A DNA stretch of 64,000 nt from an uncultured Collinsella sp. (GCA_900541205.1 UQIV01000006.1:26157-90156); one strand, 5' to 3'. Positions 1 through 9,083 are shown, counted from the first letter of the stretch. Notes: generated by a model not told the origin, from the sequence alone. Translations and numbers: made by a program.

Positions 1-203
1 CGCAGGTCGGCAACGATGTCCTCGGAGACGCCCTCCATCTTGGCGACGCCCACGACGTGCTCGGCAGCCCACTCGAGCTGACCCTCCTCCTGCTTCAGGA
101 AACGAGAACCGGGAACGCCGCACTGGGGGCACTTGAAGTCCTCGGGCAGCTGGTCGCCGTCGAACTCTTCCACATAACCGCAAACGGGGCAAACAAACTT
201 CAT
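1..203 (-). CDS. Reverse rubrerythrin (NADH peroxidase type), 5' part only
   Basis: The minus strand from 203 encodes the first 67 codons of a protein that runs off the left edge. It opens with a rubredoxin-type iron site, two CxxCG knuckles (CPVCGY near residues 5-10 and CPQCG near 28-32). After it comes the conserved WAAEHVVGVA segment that leads into the four-helix diiron domain. A rubredoxin domain placed first is the hallmark of reverse rubrerythrins, which in clostridia and other anaerobes reduce hydrogen peroxide and oxygen with NADH-derived electrons. The diiron ligands lie outside the window, so the catalytic domain is inferred from the N-terminus. A promoter is visible upstream. Confidence 0.85.
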   Translation of the reverse strand, partial: MKFVCPVCGYVEEFDGDQLPEDFKCPQCGVPGSRFLKQEEGQLEWAAEHVVGVAKMEGVSEDIVADL

Positions 204-287
204 GATTCGATCCTTTCGATCGATGGCGATGGGGCGCTTGTCCGGTCCCGTAAGGGCCCTCTCCGGACGTGCGTCTTGACGAGTTCT

Positions 288-315
288 ATTATCCATAAAT
301 GCAACCAAATGTGAA
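288..315 (-). promoter_or_regulatory. Probable sigma-70-type promoter of the reverse rubrerythrin gene
   Basis: On the minus strand, TTCACA (310-315, 5 of 6 to TTGACA) is followed after 16 bases by GATAAT (288-293, 5 of 6 to TATAAT). It points at the gene starting at 203, leaving a leader of about 80 bases. That leader contains a GC-rich inverted repeat (TCCGG...CCGGA, about 241-267). Assigned by consensus only. Confidence 0.45.
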
Positions 316-459
316 GCCTATTAGGAATGATTTTTAATAAAACAATTTTGAGATATGAAGATGTTGATTGATTAACGATTGGCAGGCCGTCTTTGACCGT
401 CGCTGAGTACAATCGGTCGAGCAAATGTTGACCAATCAACAAATGAAGGAGTTTCCTTT

Positions 460-1680
460 ATGCATCTAGCCCGTCGTGCCTGGTGCCGAACATATCAGAC
501 GGTTTTTCGCATTGCATTGCCGATCCTGCCCTATACCGAGCCGCGCATTTTGGAGCATGCCGAGGATGTGCCCGCGGTGCTTCAAAAGCGCTCGATCCAG
601 AAGGTCCTTATCGTGACGGACCCTGGTATTGCACGTTTGGGGCTCACGGCATCACTCGAGCGTGCGCTTACGGCTCAGGGGGTTGGCGTTGCGGTCTATG
701 CCGAAACGCGTGCGAACCCCACGGTCTCGAATGTGGAGGAGGCGGCGTCCCTGTATCGAGAGAGCGCCTGCCAGGCCATTATCGGTTTTGGCGGAGGATC
801 GGCCATGGACTGCGCCAAGGGTGTGGGGGCGCGCATTGCGCAGCCAAGCAAGCCCATCAACAAGATGCGCGGCCTGCTGCGGATTCATCGTCGCCTGCCG
901 CTTCTCATCGCCGTTCCCACCACGGCAGGCACGGGAAGCGAGGTCACGCTTGCGGCGGTAATTACCGATGACGAGACGCACTACAAGTACCCCATTAACG
1001 ACTTTGTGCTTATCCCGCGCTTTGCGGTGCACGACCCCGAGTTTACGCGCGGTCTGCCCGCCTCCATTACGGGGCAGACGGGCATGGACGCTCTGACGCA
1101 TGCCGTCGAGGCCTTTATCGGGCGAAGCACTACACCCTATACGCGCAAGATGGCGCGACAGGCGGTGCAGCTTATCCACGACAATTTGCTCGAGGCTTAT
1201 GAGTATGGCGACGACATGCGCGCACGTCGCAATATGCTTTCGGCGGCGTATAAGGCGGGTGTTGCCTTTACGCGCTCCTATGTTGGATACGTTCATGCCA
1301 TCGCACACAGCCTGGGCGGCCGATACGGAATTCCGCACGGTTTGGCCAACGCGATCATCCTGCCGCACATGCTTCGCGCCTATGGCGAAGCTGCTGCTCC
1401 TAAGCTCGCCGATCTCGCCCGCATGGCCGGTATCGCGCCGGCTAATGCGCAGGACAGCCTGGCGGCCGAGGCCTTTATCGATTGGGTCGATCGAATGAAC
1501 GTCGCCCTGGACATTCCCAAATATGTGACGGGCATTCGTCGCTCCGACATTCCGCAGATGGCGGCACATGCCGATGCCGAGGCCAATCCGCTATACCCCG
1601 TTCCACTTTTGATGGACCGTTTGGAGCTCGAGCGTATGTACGAGGTCGTTGCGGGTGGTATGTTTGAGGACGAGAACTAG
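460..1680 (+). CDS. Iron-containing alcohol dehydrogenase
   Basis: A 406-residue group III (Fe-ADH) oxidoreductase, the usual family length, interconverting an alcohol and an aldehyde with NAD(P)H in the cytoplasm. The nucleotide site GFGGGSAMDCAK lies near residues 109-120. The probable metal ligands are D210 and H214 (in TGMDALTHAVEA), H283 (AHSLGG) and H293 (IPHGLANA), giving the family's Asp/His/His/His set. The start has a good ribosome site (GAAGGAG) about eight bases upstream. The stop is eight bases before the aldehyde dehydrogenase start, with the next ribosome site overlapping it, so the pair is one operon for aldehyde/alcohol conversion. The substrate cannot be read from sequence. 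Confidence 0.93.
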   Translation: MHLARRAWCRTYQTVFRIALPILPYTEPRILEHAEDVPAVLQKRSIQKVLIVTDPGIARLGLTASLERALTAQGVGVAVYAETRANPTVSNVEEAASLYRESACQAIIGFGGGSAMDCAKGVGARIAQPSKPINKMRGLLRIHRRLPLLIAVPTTAGTGSEVTLAAVITDDETHYKYPINDFVLIPRFAVHDPEFTRGLPASITGQTGMDALTHAVEAFIGRSTTPYTRKMARQAVQLIHDNLLEAYEYGDDMRARRNMLSAAYKAGVAFTRSYVGYVHAIAHSLGGRYGIPHGLANAIILPHMLRAYGEAAAPKLADLARMAGIAPANAQDSLAAEAFIDWVDRMNVALDIPKYVTGIRRSDIPQMAAHADAEANPLYPVPLLMDRLELERMYEVVAGGMFEDEN

Positions 1681-1688
1681 GAGGGTCC

Positions 1689-3068
1689 ATGAACACCGAG
1701 GAAATTGCGCGCATCATCGGCGACCAGCGCGCCTACTTTAAGACGCACGCCACGTTTGATGTCGATGCTCGGCGTCGTGCGCTCGTGAGTTTACGCGATG
1801 CGGTACGGGCCCACGAGGCCGATATTGCCCATGCGCTCAAGACCGATTTGGGAAAGTCACATGACGAGGCGTATATGTGTGAGATCGGCACCTCGCTTTC
1901 CGAGATTCGACATCAGATTGCGCATGTGGCTCGATGGAGTCGCCCGCGTCTGCGTCCGTGTGACCTCGCTAACGCCGTGAGTGTGTGCAAAACGCAAGCC
2001 GTGCCCTATGGCGTCACGCTCATCATGGCTCCGTGGAACTATCCGTTTTTGCTGACGCTCGAGCCGCTCGCCGGTGCCCTTGCCGCGGGCAATACCGTGG
2101 TCATCAAGCCGAGCGCCTATGCTCCGGCATCGAGCGCGGTGCTCAGGCAAATCTGTGAAGAGGCATTTGATCCGCGCCTGGTGACGGTTGTCGAGGGCGG
2201 GCGCGCCGAAAATGAAGCGCTGCTCGACGAGTGCTGGGACAAGATCTTCTTTACCGGTAGCGTTCCGGTCGGCAAACTCGTTATGGAGCGCGCGAGCAAA
2301 AACCTCACGCCTGTGACGCTTGAGCTGGGCGGAAAGAGCCCCTGCATCGTGGACGCGACGGCAAACTTGAAGGTCGCGGCACGGCGTATCGCCTTTGGTA
2401 AATGGCTCAACGTGGGGCAGACCTGCGTGGCGCCCGACTACCTGCTGGTCGATGCGCGCGTGCACGATGAGCTGTTGGGCCTCATCAAGGAGGAGGCCCG
2501 CCGTATGTTTGGCGAGCATCCGCTCGATAACGAGGATTACGGGCATATCGTCAACGCCAAGCATTTTGCGCGCGTGCGCGGGCTGATCGATCCCGATAAG
2601 GTCGTGCTTGGAGGTACCGCGCGCGAGACTTCGCTCAAGATCGAGCCGACGATTTTGGACGGCGTGACCCCCGATGACGCCGTGATGCAGGAGGAGATCT
2701 TCGGTCCCATCTTGCCGGTGCTGACGTTTGAGAGCCTAGACGAGGCCGAAGCGTTTATTACGGATCGTCCGACGCCGCTGGCCCTGTATATCTTTAGTCA
2801 GGATCGCGCGGTTCAGCAGCGCTTTGTGCGCTACGTGCCCTTTGGCGGCGGCTGCGTTAACGACACCATCATGCATCTGGCTACGAGCCATATGGGCTTT
2901 GGCGGCATGGGAGCGAGCGGTATGGGGCAGTACCATGGCCGCGAGAGTTTCGATACGTTTAGCCACAAGAAGAGCATCGTGAACAAGGCAACGTGGCTGG
3001 ACGTGCCATTCCGCTATGCTCCTTACGCAAGCTGGAAGCACAAGTTCGTGCGCATGTTTGTGCATTAG
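1689..3068 (+). CDS. Aldehyde dehydrogenase (ALDH3-like)
   Basis: A 459-residue NAD(P)-dependent aldehyde dehydrogenase oxidising aldehydes to acids. The length and the short N-terminus fit the ALDH3/class III branch. Visible motifs are the cofactor-side APWNYPF near 114-120, FTGSVPVGK near 188-196, the general-base motif LELGGKSP (E212), the nucleophile C246 in NVGQTCVAPD, and EEIFGPILPV. The ribosome site AGGAGG overlaps the stop of the preceding alcohol dehydrogenase, so both are co-translated. The two enzymes together could oxidise or dismutate a common aldehyde; the substrate is not evident. The C-terminus is basic and aromatic, as in membrane-associated ALDH3 proteins, but no clear transmembrane helix follows. 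Confidence 0.93.
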   Translation: MNTEEIARIIGDQRAYFKTHATFDVDARRRALVSLRDAVRAHEADIAHALKTDLGKSHDEAYMCEIGTSLSEIRHQIAHVARWSRPRLRPCDLANAVSVCKTQAVPYGVTLIMAPWNYPFLLTLEPLAGALAAGNTVVIKPSAYAPASSAVLRQICEEAFDPRLVTVVEGGRAENEALLDECWDKIFFTGSVPVGKLVMERASKNLTPVTLELGGKSPCIVDATANLKVAARRIAFGKWLNVGQTCVAPDYLLVDARVHDELLGLIKEEARRMFGEHPLDNEDYGHIVNAKHFARVRGLIDPDKVVLGGTARETSLKIEPTILDGVTPDDAVMQEEIFGPILPVLTFESLDEAEAFITDRPTPLALYIFSQDRAVQQRFVRYVPFGGGCVNDTIMHLATSHMGFGGMGASGMGQYHGRESFDTFSHKKSIVNKATWLDVPFRYAPYASWKHKFVRMFVH

Positions 3069-3191
3069 AATCAGACGGTGTAGCGACAAACGGTCGAAAA
3101 GGCGCGGGTGGGGCGAATTTGTGTCCGCACGGGCCCGTAAGCTTCTCAGTACGGTTAAGCGCCGATTTATCCGGCCGTTAGAGGAGTTGCT

Positions 3192-3518
3192 ATGTACGAG
3201 CCTTCACGTGTTCTTCTGTCATTTCACATTGCAGGATTTCAGTATGCCGACGGCGCTTTGGTCCTAGGCGATCTTAAAGCGGGCGATAAACTGACGCTGT
3301 GCGCCGAGCGCGATAATCCCCATGACCCCGAGGCGGTTGCGATCTACTATGGCAAGACCAAACTTGGCTACGTTCCAGGAAACGAGGTCGGCCCACTGTC
3401 CTTGATGATGTATTACGGCCACGAGGACGTATTTGAGGCCCGTGTGCAACAGGTTGCCCCCGAGCGCAGCCCGTGGCATCAGGTGCGCGTTGGGCTCAAT
3501 GTGGTGGATGCTCGCTAG
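3192..3518 (+). CDS. Stand-alone HIRAN-domain protein
   Basis: A 108-residue protein that is almost wholly a HIRAN domain: the hydrophobic FHIAGFQYADG opening, LKAGDKLTL, then the signature run RDNPHDPEAVAI and KLGYVPG near the middle. HIRAN domains bind the 3' ends of single-stranded DNA in the eukaryotic helicase HLTF. In bacteria they occur alone or fused to nucleases and helicases, with poorly known roles. The start follows GAGGAG at good spacing. A tiny gene starts 19 bases after its stop and a metallophosphoesterase follows. A role in handling damaged DNA is inference from the family. Confidence 0.8.
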   Translation: MYEPSRVLLSFHIAGFQYADGALVLGDLKAGDKLTLCAERDNPHDPEAVAIYYGKTKLGYVPGNEVGPLSLMMYYGHEDVFEARVQQVAPERSPWHQVRVGLNVVDAR

Positions 3519-3536
3519 TCGGTAAGGGAAGCTGCC

Positions 3537-3716
3537 ATGTTTGATGACGATGACCTGTTTGATCTGACAGATGATCCGTTTGAGTGGGATGTGCTACTCG
3601 ATGACGATGAGCTGGAACAGGACCGTAAGATGCGGCAGGACAAGAAAACTCAGGGTGACGCTTCGAAAAAGCAAGACAAGCGCCGCCGCGGACTGTTCGG
3701 CGGGCTCTTTGGATAA
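3537..3716 (+). CDS. Small highly charged protein of unknown function (59 aa)
   Basis: A 59-codon frame starting MFDDDDLFDLTDDPFEW. The first half is very acidic, the second half is lysine/arginine rich, and it ends in RRRGLFGGLFG. It begins 19 bases after the HIRAN gene, with a modest ribosome site (AAGGGAAG), and continues the same strand and spacing pattern. I do not recognise the family. The strong charge segregation and the compact tail argue for a real protein rather than noise. No enzyme motif or membrane segment is visible. Confidence 0.6.
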   Translation: MFDDDDLFDLTDDPFEWDVLLDDDELEQDRKMRQDKKTQGDASKKQDKRRRGLFGGLFG

Positions 3717-3782
3717 CCGCCGCATCGCTACGTCTGTATACTTAGCACGAGTTGAACACGTTGCGAAATGAGGGCATAGACG

Positions 3783-4328
3783 ATGATGTGGTTTACCGCC
3801 GACCTGCACCTGGGCGATACGAATATCTTGCACGACATGGATCGACCGTTTGATTCAGTCGAGGAGATGAACCGCAAGGTCATCGATGCCATCAATGAGT
3901 GCGTGGCTGTGGACGACCGCCTCTATATCTTGGGAGACTTTACCTATCGTTTGCCCCTGGCGGAGGCGGTGCGCCTGCGCGAGCGCATCGAATGCCAGAA
4001 TGTGACGCTCATCCGTGGCAACCATGACGGCGACTGGGAAGATCCCGACGTACCGCAGATTTGGGAAGACGTGCGCGATTACCTGGAGATTGCTCCCGGC
4101 TATGCCAAGGGCCATCGCCTGGTGTTGAGCCATTACCCCATGCTCAGCTGGAATGGCAAGGCGCGTGGCGCCATCATGCTGCACGGGCATATCCACAGCA
4201 GGGGAGACCGCACCAACGCGCGTAACCGCGATCGCGAGCGCCCCATCTTTCGTTACGATGTCGGTCTCGATGCCAACAACTACAAGCCCGTAAGCCGAGA
4301 TCAGATCCTCGGCTATTTTGGACTGTAA
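3783..4328 (+). CDS. Calcineurin-like metallophosphoesterase
   Basis: A 181-residue single-domain phosphoesterase with the complete dinuclear metal set: D7 and H9 (TADLHLGD), D52 (LGDF), N80-H81 (RGNHDGDW), H117 (LSHYPM), and H134/H136 (LHGHIH). The GNHD and HGHxH motifs place it in the YfcE/MJ0936-like group of small phosphodiesterases or phosphatases, but the substrate is unknown. It starts about 65 bases after the 59-residue gene, with GAGGG upstream. Terminator-like hairpins follow its stop directly. Confidence 0.88.
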   Translation: MMWFTADLHLGDTNILHDMDRPFDSVEEMNRKVIDAINECVAVDDRLYILGDFTYRLPLAEAVRLRERIECQNVTLIRGNHDGDWEDPDVPQIWEDVRDYLEIAPGYAKGHRLVLSHYPMLSWNGKARGAIMLHGHIHSRGDRTNARNRDRERPIFRYDVGLDANNYKPVSRDQILGYFGL

Positions 4329-4333
4329 TTCTC

Positions 4334-4372
4334 GAACCACCACAAAGGGGACAGGCACCTTTGTGGTGGTTC
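4334..4372. repeat. REP-like palindrome with GGGGACAGGCACC core
   Basis: A perfect 15-bp inverted repeat (4334-4348 against 4358-4372, arms GAACCACCACAAAGG) with the 9-base loop GGACAGGCA. There is no T-tract of its own. The CCACC...AAAGGGGACAGGCACC signature resembles REP sequences associated with RAYT (IS200-like) transposases. Related hairpins occur at 18237 and 48875. Confidence 0.6.
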
Positions 4373-4373
4373 T

Positions 4374-4408
4374 GGCGTCGTTGCCATTATGGCAGCGGCG
4401 CCTTTTTT
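4374..4408 (+). terminator. Intrinsic terminator after the metallophosphoesterase
   Basis: GGCGTCGTTGCC (4374-4385) pairs with GGCAGCGGCGCC (4391-4402) over 12 positions, counting G-T pairs, and is followed by six T (4403-4408). It directly follows the REP-like palindrome and separates this operon from the DUF2130 gene. Confidence 0.75.
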
Positions 4409-4466
4409 GTCCGTGCGACGCGGTAGAGTGTAGGCGGTCGAAATTTGCGTCCATCGAGGAGCTGCT

Positions 4467-6224
4467 ATGAACGAGATCAAGTGCCCGCATTGTGGCGAAG
4501 TTTTTAAGGTCGACGCGTCCGGCTATGCGGATATCGTCAAGCAAGTGCGCGACGCCGAGTTTTCACGCGACCTGGACGAGCGTGTGAAGGCAGTCCAGCG
4601 CGAGGGCGAGCAGGCGCTGGAGCTTGAGCGCTCGCGTTCGACGGCTGCCTTGCAAAAGGCAGAGTCTCAGCGCAACGCTCAGCTTGTCGAGCAGAAGAAC
4701 GCTGCAGCTCAGCAGCTGGCACAAGAAGTCGCCAAGCGCGATGCCGAGCTTGCCGAGCTGCGCGTCAAGCTCGAGGGCGCTGCCGCAGAGCGCGAGAGTG
4801 CAAGCCAGCGTGCGGCGGTTGAGGCCCGCGCCGATGCTCAAAAGGAAAACGCCGAGCTTCAGCGCGAAATCGACAATTTGCGTGCGCAGTTGGGGCGCAA
4901 AGATGATGAAGCCAGGCTTGCCGAGGCGGCGGCACGCAATGCTGCTCAAAACGACCTGTCCGCGCGCGACGCTCAGATTGCCGAACTGCAGGCCAGGCTC
5001 GCCGCGGCGGACAAGGCCCAGGAGATGGCGCTTGCCGCTGCCGCGGCAGAGTCGCAGCGTGAGCTCGATGCCGCTCGCAGCGAGGCCGAGCGCGCGCTTA
5101 CTGACTATCGCGCGAAGGTGCAAGAGAAGTTTTCCGCCGCAAAGGCTCAGTCCGAGCAAGAGGCCGAGGGCCTGCGTGCCCAGCTGCGCGAGCAGGAACT
5201 GATGGCAAAAATGAATCTGTCAGAGGCGGTCGCCGCGGCAGAGCGTGAGCGTGACGAGGCACGTGCCAAACTGACGAGCGAGCTGGCGGTGCGCGATTCG
5301 CGCGAGGAACAGGCCAAGGCGGCCCACGAGCTCGAGCTTGCGCAAGCCAAGCGCGCGAGCGATGACCTGATCCGCTACAAGGATGAAGAGATTGAGCGCC
5401 TTAAGGACATGAAGGTCCGCCTGTCCACCAAGATGGTGGGCGAGTCGCTCGAGCAGCACTGCGAGACCGAGTTTAACCGTCTGCGCATGACGGCGTTTCC
5501 TAATGCGTACTTCGAGAAAGATAACGATGCGTCCGAGGGTACCAAGGGCGACTTTATCTTCCGCGAGTGCGACGCGAGCGGCAACGAGGTCATTTCGATT
5601 ATGTTCGAGATGAAAAACGAGAACGACGAGACTGCGACCAAGCATAAAAACGAGGACTTCTTTAAGAAACTCGATCACGATCGTCGCCAGAAAGGCTGTG
5701 AGTACGCGGTGCTCTGCACGCTGCTCGAGCCCGAGAGCGAGCTCTATAACGCAGGGATAGTCGACGTGAGCTATCGCTACGAGAAGATGTACGTGATTCG
5801 CCCACAGTTTTTCATTCCCATGATTACGCTTCTTCGCAACGCCGCTATGGGTTCGCTTCGCTATAAGCAGGAGCTGGCGGAGTACAAACAGCAGAATATC
5901 GACGTTACGAACTTCGAAGCCAAGATGGAGAAGTTCAAGGACGGCTTCTCGCGCAACTACAACTTGGCGAGCAAGCAGTTCGAGTCGGCGATCAAGGAGA
6001 TTGATGCTGCCATTAAGCAGCTCGAGAAGACCAAGGATGATCTGCGTCGCAGTACCGAGAATCTGCGTCTGGCCCACAACAAGGCCGATGAGCTTACTAT
6101 TCGTAAGCTCACCTGGGGCAACAAGACCATGAAGGCGGCGTTTGACGAGGCGCGCGAGGGTGCAACAGACGCGGGCGATGAGCCAGCCGAGGCGGATTCG
6201 TATGAGGTCGAGGATGCCGAGTAA
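4467..6224 (+). CDS. DUF2130 protein with long coiled coil
   Basis: A 585-residue protein. It starts with a CPHCG half-knuckle (residues 6-10), then has about 280 residues of Ala/Glu/Arg/Gln-rich heptads, certainly a coiled coil. A globular DUF2130 domain (COG4487 type) follows from about residue 310 to 470, then a second helical stretch and an acidic tail. In the globular part GDFIFRE is followed by ISIMFEMKNEND, a D...ExK arrangement like the core of PD-(D/E)XK nucleases. Catalysis is inference. Members of this family are sometimes found near restriction systems; here the neighbours are a metallophosphoesterase and, convergently, a helicase. The start follows GAGGAG. Confidence 0.85.
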   Translation: MNEIKCPHCGEVFKVDASGYADIVKQVRDAEFSRDLDERVKAVQREGEQALELERSRSTAALQKAESQRNAQLVEQKNAAAQQLAQEVAKRDAELAELRVKLEGAAAERESASQRAAVEARADAQKENAELQREIDNLRAQLGRKDDEARLAEAAARNAAQNDLSARDAQIAELQARLAAADKAQEMALAAAAAESQRELDAARSEAERALTDYRAKVQEKFSAAKAQSEQEAEGLRAQLREQELMAKMNLSEAVAAAERERDEARAKLTSELAVRDSREEQAKAAHELELAQAKRASDDLIRYKDEEIERLKDMKVRLSTKMVGESLEQHCETEFNRLRMTAFPNAYFEKDNDASEGTKGDFIFRECDASGNEVISIMFEMKNENDETATKHKNEDFFKKLDHDRRQKGCEYAVLCTLLEPESELYNAGIVDVSYRYEKMYVIRPQFFIPMITLLRNAAMGSLRYKQELAEYKQQNIDVTNFEAKMEKFKDGFSRNYNLASKQFESAIKEIDAAIKQLEKTKDDLRRSTENLRLAHNKADELTIRKLTWGNKTMKAAFDEAREGATDAGDEPAEADSYEVEDAE

Positions 6225-6243
6225 GGCATAGCGTATAGTGCAA

Positions 6244-6281
6244 AAACGGGGCCGCTGGCGATATTGCCAACGGCCCCGTTT
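6244..6281. terminator. Bidirectional terminator between convergent genes
   Basis: AAACGGGGCCG (6244-6254) pairs with CGGCCCCGTTT (6271-6281), with an inner TGGC/GCCA extension. T-rich sequence lies on the right and an A-run, read as T on the minus strand, on the left. It lies between the stops of the DUF2130 gene and the DUF3516 helicase, so it can serve both. Confidence 0.85.
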
Positions 6282-6303
6282 CGTTTCGTTCCAGTATGTT
6301 CGG

Positions 6304-8985
6304 CTAGTCCTCGAGCAGGTCCTCGATAAAGCCGACGCGGTAGTTTTTGAAGATGACCTCGCCGCCGTCTTGCGTGGCGTCCAGATCGACATCGCCCCTG
6401 ATGCCAAAATCGTGGTCGCCATCCTCGTCGGCAAAGATCTGGTGCACGTGCCATACGTGCGCGGTCTTCTCGTCGGACTCGTCAATGGAAAACATCGCGG
6501 CGCTGCGGGCATCTCCGTCGGTGAGGATTTCCTCGTGCTGCTCGTGGTAAGCGTCGAGTGCTTTTTGCCAGCGGATCTCGCTCATGCCCCAGTCGTCGTC
6601 GAGCTCGCCCAGGTCGCGAACATGCTCGCGGGCGGCAAGGGTCACGCGGCGGAAGAGCGCGTTGCGCACCAACAGCGTGCAGCCGCGGCGGTCTACCACG
6701 ACTTCGTCGATGCCCTGCGGCGGTGCGGCGTCGAGGGCTGCCGGGTTGCCGGCGTTCTCCCACTCGTCCACCAGGCTCGAGTCCACCGAGCGCACCACAA
6801 AGCCCAGCCACGAGATAATGTCGCGCAGGCGCTCATCGCGCTTCTCAATGGGTACGGTGCGATCGAGGGAACGGTAGGCCTCGGCTAGGTAGCGCAGCAT
6901 AATGCCCTCGGAACGGGCGATGCCGAGCTTTTGAATGTAGCCCTTAAAATCGCTCGCGCTTTCCAGCATATCGCGCAGAACGCTCTTGGGAGAGAGCTGA
7001 TAGTCGTTGGCCCAGGGCACTTCCTGGCAGTACTTGTCAAAAGCGGCGTCGAGCAAATCCTCGAGCGGCTTTTCGTACGTGACGTCCTGAATGCGTTCCA
7101 GACGCTCCTCATACTCGATGCCGTCGGCCTTCATCTCGGCCATAGCGCGATCGCGTGCGGCGCGCTCCTGTGCGCGCAGTACCTGTTTGGGATCCTCGAG
7201 CGTTGCCTCGACCATTGAGATTAGATCCATGGTATAGGTCTCGCTCTCGGGATCGAGCAGCTCCAACGCGGCAAGCAAGAACGGTGAGAGCGGCTGATCG
7301 AGGGCAAAGTCCTCGGGCAAGTCGACCGTCAGCGCGTAGTCGATGTCCGGCGCGGCGTCAGCCGGAGCGTCGGGTGCGGGCGGCACCTCGGTGCGCACGA
7401 CGACGCCGGAGTCGATGAGCGTGGCGAAGATCTCGTCGGCACGAACCTCGAGCTTTGCCTTTTCCTCGGGCGTTTGCAGGCTTGTCTCGATGAGATCGTG
7501 CACGCGGGCGCGAGCGTCGCCGCCCTGCTCGACCACGCTAATCACCATGGAGTGTGTGATGCGAAGGCGCGGCTTGAGCGTTTCGGGCTGCGTCTCGATT
7601 AGGCGCTCAAAGGTCTGCTTGTTCCAGGTGACAAAGCCCTCGGGGGCCTTCTTCTTTTTAATCTTGCGGAGCTTCTTGGGGTCGTCGCCCGCCTTGGCCA
7701 TGAGCTTGGCGTTCTCGATCTCGTGCTCCGGTGCCTCGGCGATGACCATGCCCTCGGTATCGAAGCCCGAACGGCCGGCGCGACCGGCAATCTGATGGAA
7801 CTCGCGGGCGCGCAGACGACGCATCTTGTAGCCATCGAACTTGGTGAGCGCGGTGAGCACCACGGTGTGGATGGGTACGTTGATGCCGACGCCGAGCGTA
7901 TCGGTGCCGCAGATGACGGGCAGCAGGCCCTGCTGCGCCAAGCGCTCGACCAGCAGGCGATAGCGCGGCAACATGCCGGCATGGTGCACGCCGACGCCGC
8001 ATCCAAGCAGGCGCTTGAGAATCTTGCCAAAGGCCGTCGAGAAGCTCGTTCCCTTTGCCGCTTCCTTGATGGCCTCACGCTGCTCCTTGCTGGCGATGCC
8101 AAAATTGGCGAGCGACTGCGCCGTCGCAAGGGCGGCATCCTGGCTAAAGTGCACGATATAGAGCGGGGCCTCGCCGCGGCGCATGGCGAGCTCGACGGTG
8201 CCCTCGAGGGAGGTCGTCACATAGTCGTAGCTCAGCGGTACGGGACGCGGGGCGTCGACGACTAGGTCGCAGGTAGCGCCGGTGTGTTCCTTGAGCGAGG
8301 CAGCGATCGCGGTGACATCGCCGAGCGTGGCGCTCATGAGCATAAACTGCGTGTGGGGCAGGGTGAGCAGCGGTACCTGCCAGGCCCAGCCGCGGTCGGG
8401 GTCGGCAAAGTAGTGGAACTCGTCCATGGCCACGCAGCCCACGTCGGCGCCCTCGCCCTCGCGCAGTGCATCGTTGGCAAGGATTTCGGCCGTGCAGCAG
8501 ATGACGGGCGCCTTGGTGTTGATATGTGTGTCGCCGGTGATCATGCCGACGTTATCGCGGCCGAGTACCTGTACCAGGTCGAAGAACTTCTCGCTGACCA
8601 GAGCCTTGATAGGAGCCGTATAGTAGCAGCGCTTGCCCTGCGCCATGCCCATAAAGAGCATGCCCAGCGCGACAAGCGATTTACCCGATCCGGTCGGTGT
8701 TCCCAAAATGACATGATCGCCGGCAGCCAGGTCCATGAGGGCCTCTTCTTGGTGGTCCCACAGCTCAATGCCGCGATCGCTCGTCCATTCAAAGAAGCGT
8801 TCGAAGGCCTGATCAGGCGTGAGCCATGGTTCGGGCTCACTGCCATCCTCGGGCTCCCACCAGGTGGGGGAGAGCGCACCGAGCGAGCCGAACTCTGCCT
8901 CGGTTCCCGTGCCGCCCGAAAACGAGCTGGCAGCCCCGGCGCCGGAGACGGTGCTGGCGGTGGTATCTGTCGTGGTCTGTGCCAT
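6304..8985 (-). CDS. Ski2-like DEAD/DEAH-box RNA helicase with DUF3516 C-terminus
   Basis: An 893-residue superfamily 2 helicase. After a low-complexity Ser/Gly/Thr N-terminus (about 1-35), the Q-motif region WDHQEEA precedes Walker A TPTGSGKS near 96-103. Motif II is DEFH rather than the usual DEAD/DEVH, then come SAT (LMSATLG), the C-terminal RecA lobe (GTDTLGVGINVP) and motif VI QIAGRAGRSG. The last 350 residues match the DUF3516 extension typical of actinobacterial Ski2-like helicases. RNA unwinding or turnover is the likely role; the substrate is unknown. It is monocistronic, convergent with DUF2130, with GAGAAAG upstream of the start. Confidence 0.88.
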   Translation of the reverse strand: MAQTTTDTTASTVSGAGAASSFSGGTGTEAEFGSLGALSPTWWEPEDGSEPEPWLTPDQAFERFFEWTSDRGIELWDHQEEALMDLAAGDHVILGTPTGSGKSLVALGMLFMGMAQGKRCYYTAPIKALVSEKFFDLVQVLGRDNVGMITGDTHINTKAPVICCTAEILANDALREGEGADVGCVAMDEFHYFADPDRGWAWQVPLLTLPHTQFMLMSATLGDVTAIAASLKEHTGATCDLVVDAPRPVPLSYDYVTTSLEGTVELAMRRGEAPLYIVHFSQDAALATAQSLANFGIASKEQREAIKEAAKGTSFSTAFGKILKRLLGCGVGVHHAGMLPRYRLLVERLAQQGLLPVICGTDTLGVGINVPIHTVVLTALTKFDGYKMRRLRAREFHQIAGRAGRSGFDTEGMVIAEAPEHEIENAKLMAKAGDDPKKLRKIKKKKAPEGFVTWNKQTFERLIETQPETLKPRLRITHSMVISVVEQGGDARARVHDLIETSLQTPEEKAKLEVRADEIFATLIDSGVVVRTEVPPAPDAPADAAPDIDYALTVDLPEDFALDQPLSPFLLAALELLDPESETYTMDLISMVEATLEDPKQVLRAQERAARDRAMAEMKADGIEYEERLERIQDVTYEKPLEDLLDAAFDKYCQEVPWANDYQLSPKSVLRDMLESASDFKGYIQKLGIARSEGIMLRYLAEAYRSLDRTVPIEKRDERLRDIISWLGFVVRSVDSSLVDEWENAGNPAALDAAPPQGIDEVVVDRRGCTLLVRNALFRRVTLAAREHVRDLGELDDDWGMSEIRWQKALDAYHEQHEEILTDGDARSAAMFSIDESDEKTAHVWHVHQIFADEDGDHDFGIRGDVDLDATQDGGEVIFKNYRVGFIEDLLED

Positions 8986-9083
8986 GTGTTTGCTTTCTCT
9001 CGCGTTTGTCCGCCAACTATTATGGCGTAGCGGCGGCGCGGGGTGCCAGCGCGCGAGAAAATGCAGGAAATGGGCGCGTGAAG

